This document shows, piece by piece, positions 59,868 to 64,000 of a stretch of DNA of 64,000 nucleotides (within the stretch, counting starts at the first letter, position 1; the number at the start of each line of letters is the position of its first letter). The stretch covers positions 32,007 through 96,006 of the forward strand of contig JAQMWT010000192.1 in NCBI GenBank assembly GCA_029834535.1, given 5' to 3'. A program made the translations under genes and the position numbers. The notes below the pieces were generated by a model, which saw only the letters and a program-made list of their open reading frames with translations, made no database searches and was not told where the DNA came from. This DNA is from Chrysophaeum taylorii. Taxonomy: Eukaryota > Sar > Pelagophyceae > Pelagomonadales > Pelagomonadaceae.

Positions 59868-60356
59868 CTAGCGCGAGGAGCGCGGCTTCGCCTTACGAGC
59901 ATCTCGTGAACGAATCTTCTGGTAAACGCGGGTGATGATCGGTTCAGGAACTCGACCACTGCGTAAAGTAAACTTGGGGACCAACACGTCAATCTCGTGC
60001 GGAGCGAAATCCGTGACACAAGGAGTTGTGTTGGAGGAAATACGGGACTTGTCGGTGAAACTTCGACCTTCAACGTCCTTGAATTCGGGCTTGAGCTTGC
60101 GGTGCGAAAGGTGAGAGGTCGGCTTGAAATAAGCGACATCATCGTTCGGACCCAAATCGGAATAGAAATGTAGAGCGACACGATCATTTTGGTAATCGTA
60201 AGGCTCGTAAACTTCGGCAACATAAATCTTCTTGCGCCAATCAGAGCGCTTCCGGTCAGGAATCCGGAAAACAACAAACTTACCGTGCTGATAATCATCA
60301 CGGAAGGTTTCTTCGGGTTTTTGGATGGTTTGATCAACGATCGGAGGTACCATCAC
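59868..60356 (-). CDS. gypsy2 extra C-terminal module after integrase
   Basis: Same module as 43071-43457: FVVFRIPDRKRSDWRKKIYVAEVYEPYDYQNDRVALHFYSDLGP..HRKLKPEFKDVEGRSFTD..CVTDFAPHEIDVLV..PEPIITRVYQKIRSRD. Conservation between two diverged elements, against decay of the RT part, suggests function at the protein level. Confidence 0.6.
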   Translation of the reverse strand: MMVPPIVDQTIQKPEETFRDDYQHGKFVVFRIPDRKRSDWRKKIYVAEVYEPYDYQNDRVALHFYSDLGPNDDVAYFKPTSHLSHRKLKPEFKDVEGRSFTDKSRISSNTTPCVTDFAPHEIDVLVPKFTLRSGRVPEPIITRVYQKIRSRDARKAKPRSSR

Positions 60357-61039
60357 CGGCGTGATCTGGTGATCTGACTTACATGAACACGTCGTTCTTC
60401 GGGCGGAGAGTCGAGAGACTCTATCCTATAGGTGACCGGGGAGAGGCGTTCCTTGATAATAAACGGCCCTCGCCATTCCGGTCGAAGTTTGTTCTGAAGG
60501 AAAGGGATGTAGAGCAAAACGTGCGATCCTTCCTTGTATTCAACATCAACATGATCAGCATTATAAGCCAATCGCTGTTTCTTCAAAGCTTTATCACGAG
60601 CCTCGCGGACGAGCTTTGTATAATATTTCAATCGTTCGCGAGTCTCGGCGACTGCATCAGAGCGAGTCTTCGGCAACAATCGTGTATCAAAATCCATGAG
60701 CGTGTAGTCAGTCGGCAGCATCGGCTGACGGTTCAGGCGCAGCATAAAGGGAGAAATCTGCGTGCCTGGAATAAACTTGCGGTTGTAGCAAAACGCAATA
60801 TAATGGGCAAAGTCAGGCCAATCCGTGATGTTCCGGCCTTGAAGGCAAGCACGGAGGAAGGCCTTGATAAATCGGTTGACGCGCTCAGCCGGGTTCGACT
60901 GGGCATGATAAGGAATCGTAGTTTGGTATCGTGTGTTAAAGAGATGGCAAAACTCGCGCATCAACTTGTTCACGAACTCTTTACCGTTGTCGGTACGAAT
61001 CATCTGGGGCAAGTAGCCCTTGAGAAATGTTAATGACAA
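60353..61039 (-). CDS. gypsy2 integrase core and GPY/F module
   Basis: MIRTDNGKEFVNKLMREF (second Asp), YHAQSNPAERVNRFIKAFLRA (Glu), then FIPGTQISPFMLRLNRQP and LRPEWRGPFIIKERLSPVTYRIE (GPY/F motif). The first Asp is in the preceding frame (VLCMDLFGPLPSAG). One frameshift lies near 61040-61117. Confidence 0.9.
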   Translation of the reverse strand: MSLTFLKGYLPQMIRTDNGKEFVNKLMREFCHLFNTRYQTTIPYHAQSNPAERVNRFIKAFLRACLQGRNITDWPDFAHYIAFCYNRKFIPGTQISPFMLRLNRQPMLPTDYTLMDFDTRLLPKTRSDAVAETRERLKYYTKLVREARDKALKKQRLAYNADHVDVEYKEGSHVLLYIPFLQNKLRPEWRGPFIIKERLSPVTYRIESLDSPPEERRVHVSQITRSRR

Positions 61040-61116
61040 AAGACTCGAGGACGGACTCAGCGGTCTTATCGTTCAAACATCCAGAATCAAGAAATGCGAG
61101 AACGGATCAAAAAATA

Positions 61117-61584
61117 CTAGAAGATACGTCTCGGACCAGCGCTGGGCAAGGGTCCAAATAAATCCATGCAAAGAACAGCACCATCACCGTCGTAGACGGG
61201 CTGCTGCAAGAGTCCAGCTCGTTTCGTCTCAGGCGTACGAGCTTTCTGACAAACTAAGCATTCAGCAATGAAGACTCCAACTTCGTTCGACATGTGGGGC
61301 CACCAAAATCGTTCTTGGATAGCCTGGACGGTACTGTGACGTCCCATATGACCACCGTTAACCGGAGTGTCATGATAGAGTCGAATAATGCACTTGCGCA
61401 ACGTAGCAGGTGCAACAATCATCGGGTGCAAATCAGCAGAAATGCGGTAAAGAACATCTTTAACGACTTCGAATCGTTCGTTCGCTCGGGAACGTCGTGG
61501 CGTCTGACCTTGGGCCATTCGGTAGCGAATATCCTCGCACGTAGCATCAGATTCTTGCTCACGTGCGATCTCCGCGAGCGTCAT
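61117..61584 (-). CDS. gypsy2 integrase zinc finger
   Basis: LYHDTPVNGGHMGRHSTVQAIQERFWWPHMSNEVGVFIAECLVCQKAR is the HHCC finger of Ty3/gypsy integrase, followed by the start of the catalytic core (CMDLFGPL). The frame ends by a stop at 61117. Confidence 0.88.
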   Translation of the reverse strand: MTLAEIAREQESDATCEDIRYRMAQGQTPRRSRANERFEVVKDVLYRISADLHPMIVAPATLRKCIIRLYHDTPVNGGHMGRHSTVQAIQERFWWPHMSNEVGVFIAECLVCQKARTPETKRAGLLQQPVYDGDGAVLCMDLFGPLPSAGPRRIF

Positions 61585-61597
61585 ATTATCGGGTATC

Positions 61598-63000
61598 TTA
61601 TCGATATAATCTTTGTAAGCGGCTGCGTCCTGAAGATCTGTGGCTCATCACGCGCACGGTTCTTCCGACGTTGTCTCGTAGCGTGAGACGTAGCCAATTC
61701 ATCGGATCCTTTTCAGGGTCTTCGTCTTCGTCTTCCGGCAGTTCGGTCGTAATAAACGACATTATGAAGTGGCGGCCAGAGACGGGAACTCCTCGGTCAT
61801 CAACAGGTCGGGGAAGCTCTTGGAACACTCAGCTCGGCTCCAGTATTCAACACCGTTCTTTCGAGTCTCTTCCGGCATCGTCCTTGACTTCGACAATTTG
61901 GAAGAGATATGCTCCAAGTCCATCCCAAAGCATCGGATCGGATCTGAAAAGGCAGATCATAATCGGCGTGGTAGACTCCTCGGAATCAACCAAAGCTTCA
62001 ATAACGTATCCCGCTTTCTGACACTCGGGCGTCCACTCGAACTTTACACCTTCGAGGCATATCGTCTCAGCGGTTCCACGATCTTCGAGTAGCCCTTCAT
62101 ATCGCCGGCAGCGCAACTCATGCCGATGTGAAAGATCGTATTGGTCTTCGGGGAAGTATTGGTAAAGTACCTGGAATCGGCATCTTCTGCGCAGCTTCCA
62201 GCGTCTTCGGATTCGGCTTCGCCTTCTGGGGCGAAATGTCCCAGAAATTCTATATCATCCTTGAGAGTTGTGGAACTTCGCGGTTCGACCGCTGTACCCT
62301 CTCTGTGCCAAATGACACATCACTTCGATCAAAACTTGTAAATGTCGATGAAGATCGTCGGATCCCATCATAATATCGTCAACAAACGCAACCAAGTCTT
62401 ATACATCCATTTCGAGCCGTCGCTCGTCATTTGCTTGCAGAGAGCTCCGGCCGTCTTCACACCAGAGGTAATCGCAAGAAACCATGAGCGCCAAGTGGGT
62501 AACCATCGTGACAGCGTCCTGCGCTGCCGGATCCAGACGGCCGTTGTGGTATCCCCATCCATATCAATGCATGTCCGCCATCGTCTCATCGCGAAGCCGC
62601 ATCATCTTGTCGAATGTTGGCCAACTGTCATTGACCAATTGATCGTTGAGCTGACGTAAGTCAACTGCAGCACGAACGCGTTTGACGTTCCAATCTCAGC
62701 CCGGAAGCATCAACACAGGAAAGCCCCAAGGTGAGTTGGCCGGATCACCACCCATCCCGCACACTCACCTGATCTGCTTGCGGAGACAATCGAGCTTCGC
62801 AGGCGTCAATCGGTAGGGCGTCATCTTTATCGGTCGCGGATTCGCGTCTTTGAATCGTAGAGACACAGGAGGCGAGTCCACGTCTCATAACGGGTCGAAA
62901 AAGGCCCAAGAATATTGCACACAGTGACGGAGCATCAGTTTCGCCTCGTCATCTAAGTGCGGATGTCAGGAATTCCCAGCTCCTGAACAACCTTGTCAAC
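61598..63000 (-). pseudogene. gypsy2 reverse transcriptase and RNase H remnants
   Basis: Short minus-strand blocks in several frames: VKFEWTPECQKAGYVIEALVDSEES and DPMLWDGLGAYLFQIVEVKDDAGRD (61847-62116) match the RT-RNase H junction of gypsy1. LPRPVDDRGVPVSGRH..LPEDEDEDPEKDPMNWL (61598-61828) matches the linker after RNase H. Regions 62640-63000 give fragments of the RT fingers. Many frameshifts and stops show advanced decay. Confidence 0.7.
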
Positions 63001-63052
63001 TTCTTCCTTCGTAGGAATTTTAACTTTCATCGCTTCGTTGTCCTTGACATGC

Positions 63053-63349
63053 TCAGGAGTTTGCGGGCGGTGCACCATCGGCATCGCGCGGCGCATCTTT
63101 CCATGGCACATCGAACTTTTTCTCGTATTTTAGTTTCACTTCCGGGTGGCTTTTGTTGATCCCCTTCGCCTTTGACACGAACACTCGGCTCGCTCTTAAT
63201 CTTCGGTTCCCGATCTCGCTCGATCTGGCGGAACGTCTAAATTTGTTGTTCGGGGCAGCAGAAGAAGCATGAGACGTCCCCGGCTCATCTGTTGCAGGCG
63301 GAATCAACGGTACCTCTGGCGTTTCATTTGGTGCGATCTTGGAGATCAT
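63053..63349 (-). CDS. gypsy2 Pol N-terminal linker
   Basis: Ser/Pro-rich start (MISKIAPNETPEVPLIPPAT) and KYEKKFDVPWKDAPRDADGAPP, matching NKYDVPWADAPHDEHGQPLP before the RT of gypsy1. It marks the same position in Pol, downstream of where gypsy1 has its methyltransferase. Confidence 0.6.
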   Translation of the reverse strand: MISKIAPNETPEVPLIPPATDEPGTSHASSAAPNNKFRRSARSSEIGNRRLRASRVFVSKAKGINKSHPEVKLKYEKKFDVPWKDAPRDADGAPPANS

Positions 63350-63352
63350 CAG

Positions 63353-64000
63353 TCGACAATCATCTTACGACGTGTGCGCGTGTTTAACAGCGGAACTTGA
63401 CGTGACGCAAGGGTGGTTTTCACGATTTGCAAATATAATCAACGGTCGGTCTGCGGACTCAACGCTGACGGCGCCGCTGCTCAGTGGAAATCTGTCGCAG
63501 CAGTTGTGCAGATCGACATTAATAAGGTCAATGTCAGGCACGACGGACGGCGTTCAACGCGTCGTCCTGGAGAAGCCGGCCCAATCAAAATCAAGGGGCA
63601 GTCACAACTGAAGTCATTTCAGATTCAGAGATCCGTAATCGGAACGGTGCGGTCCTACGCGAAGCGGGACACGCGTAATAAGTATATTGGCGTTCTGTCG
63701 TGCTCGTGATGATCCTAAATCGTTCATCTGGAAGCGCGTCGTTCGTCGGCGTAATCAAGTGCTCCGGCTAAACTCTTGCTGCATTAATTTACAGTCTTTG
63801 AACTGCGCGCAAATGGCTGGGATGGTGGAAACCAACAATCGCACGCTACCGCTCATCAAACTGCGAGTCGTCGTAAAAATTGACGACGTATACGCGTACT
63901 TTTAAAAGCGAAACGTGCAACGAAACAAAACACCAAGCTCTGCTCTATCGACCACGATGAAGAAACCGTTATCAGCAATACGTAACTGAACGAAGTACGA
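63353..64000. other. Right edge, unresolved part of gypsy2
   Basis: Minus-strand translation gives protein-like but stop-interrupted sequence (VYVVNFYDDSQFDER, PDERFRIITSTTERQYTYY). I could not match it to protease or methyltransferase motifs. Confidence 0.35.

Larger units (their letters stand above)
59677..64000 (-). mobile_element. gypsy2: second, decayed Ty3/gypsy element, runs off right edge
   Basis: Minus-strand order from the right: N-terminal Pol linker (63349-63053), RT/RNase H remnants (63000-61598), integrase finger (61584-61117), integrase core (61039-60353), extra C-terminal module (60356-59868), then purine tract and LTR (59827 downwards). It is related to gypsy1 in linker, integrase and terminal module. 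LTR extent at the left could not be fixed. Sequence right of 63353 was not resolved into a protease or methyltransferase. Confidence 0.8.

Noticed and set aside
63353-63905. Possible methyltransferase or protease of gypsy2
   Set aside because: Minus-strand translation is protein-like but no motif I, PCQ, ENV or DTG could be identified.

Overview
The window is eukaryotic nuclear DNA, most likely from a GC-rich unicellular alga or related protist (a stramenopile such as a pelagophyte would fit, but the lineage is a guess). The grounds are a CHD3/PICKLE-type chromatin remodeller, GT-AG introns (two of exactly 35 nt are inferred here), and several eukaryote-specific transposon classes: Ty1/copia, Ty3/gypsy, hAT, Helitron, pogo/Tigger and a SINE-like family. 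Nothing looks bacterial.

Host genes are sparse. On the left are a CHD3-like remodeller cut by the window edge (1-3153), a prolyl 4-hydroxylase with VHL-like beta domains in front (3605-4879), a threonine-aldolase-like enzyme with a damaged 3' end (6031-7300), a two-exon gene with weak eIF3g-like motifs (9880-10601), and two unrecognised genes (11616-12400 and 12608-13115). A tyrosinase (54824-55897) lies on the right. Between and around them are Helitron helicase pieces, a SINE-like retroposon, simple repeats and a long minisatellite built from nested partial copies of one module (56.1-58.05 kb).

The centre (16353-53237) is a nest of mobile elements. An outer copia-like LTR element A (111-bp LTR, no recognisable pol) contains copia1 (23597-35664), which carries a 2893-bp hAT element (26932-29824) with a perfect 8-bp target duplication. 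Element A also holds copia2 (36461-42658; 96-bp LTRs, target duplication CACCC), which is broken by an 841-bp TIR element (38658-39498). The 3' LTR of A is split by gypsy1 (42704-53145, minus strand; target duplication GCTC), which in turn received two SINE-like insertions. A second decayed gypsy element (gypsy2, minus strand) runs off the right edge.

The most interesting observation is that two unrelated retrotransposons here each carry a C5-cytosine DNA methyltransferase domain. In copia1 it lies between protease and integrase, with PCQ, ENV and motif X visible. In gypsy1 it lies between protease and reverse transcriptase, with motif I and motif X visible but the catalytic Cys replaced by Arg. 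Both captures sit immediately downstream of the protease. Retrotransposon-encoded cytosine methyltransferases are known from a few dinoflagellate and charophyte elements; two independent captures at the same slot of two superfamilies in one locus deserve a closer look. Both copies here are now broken by frameshifts, stops or insertions.
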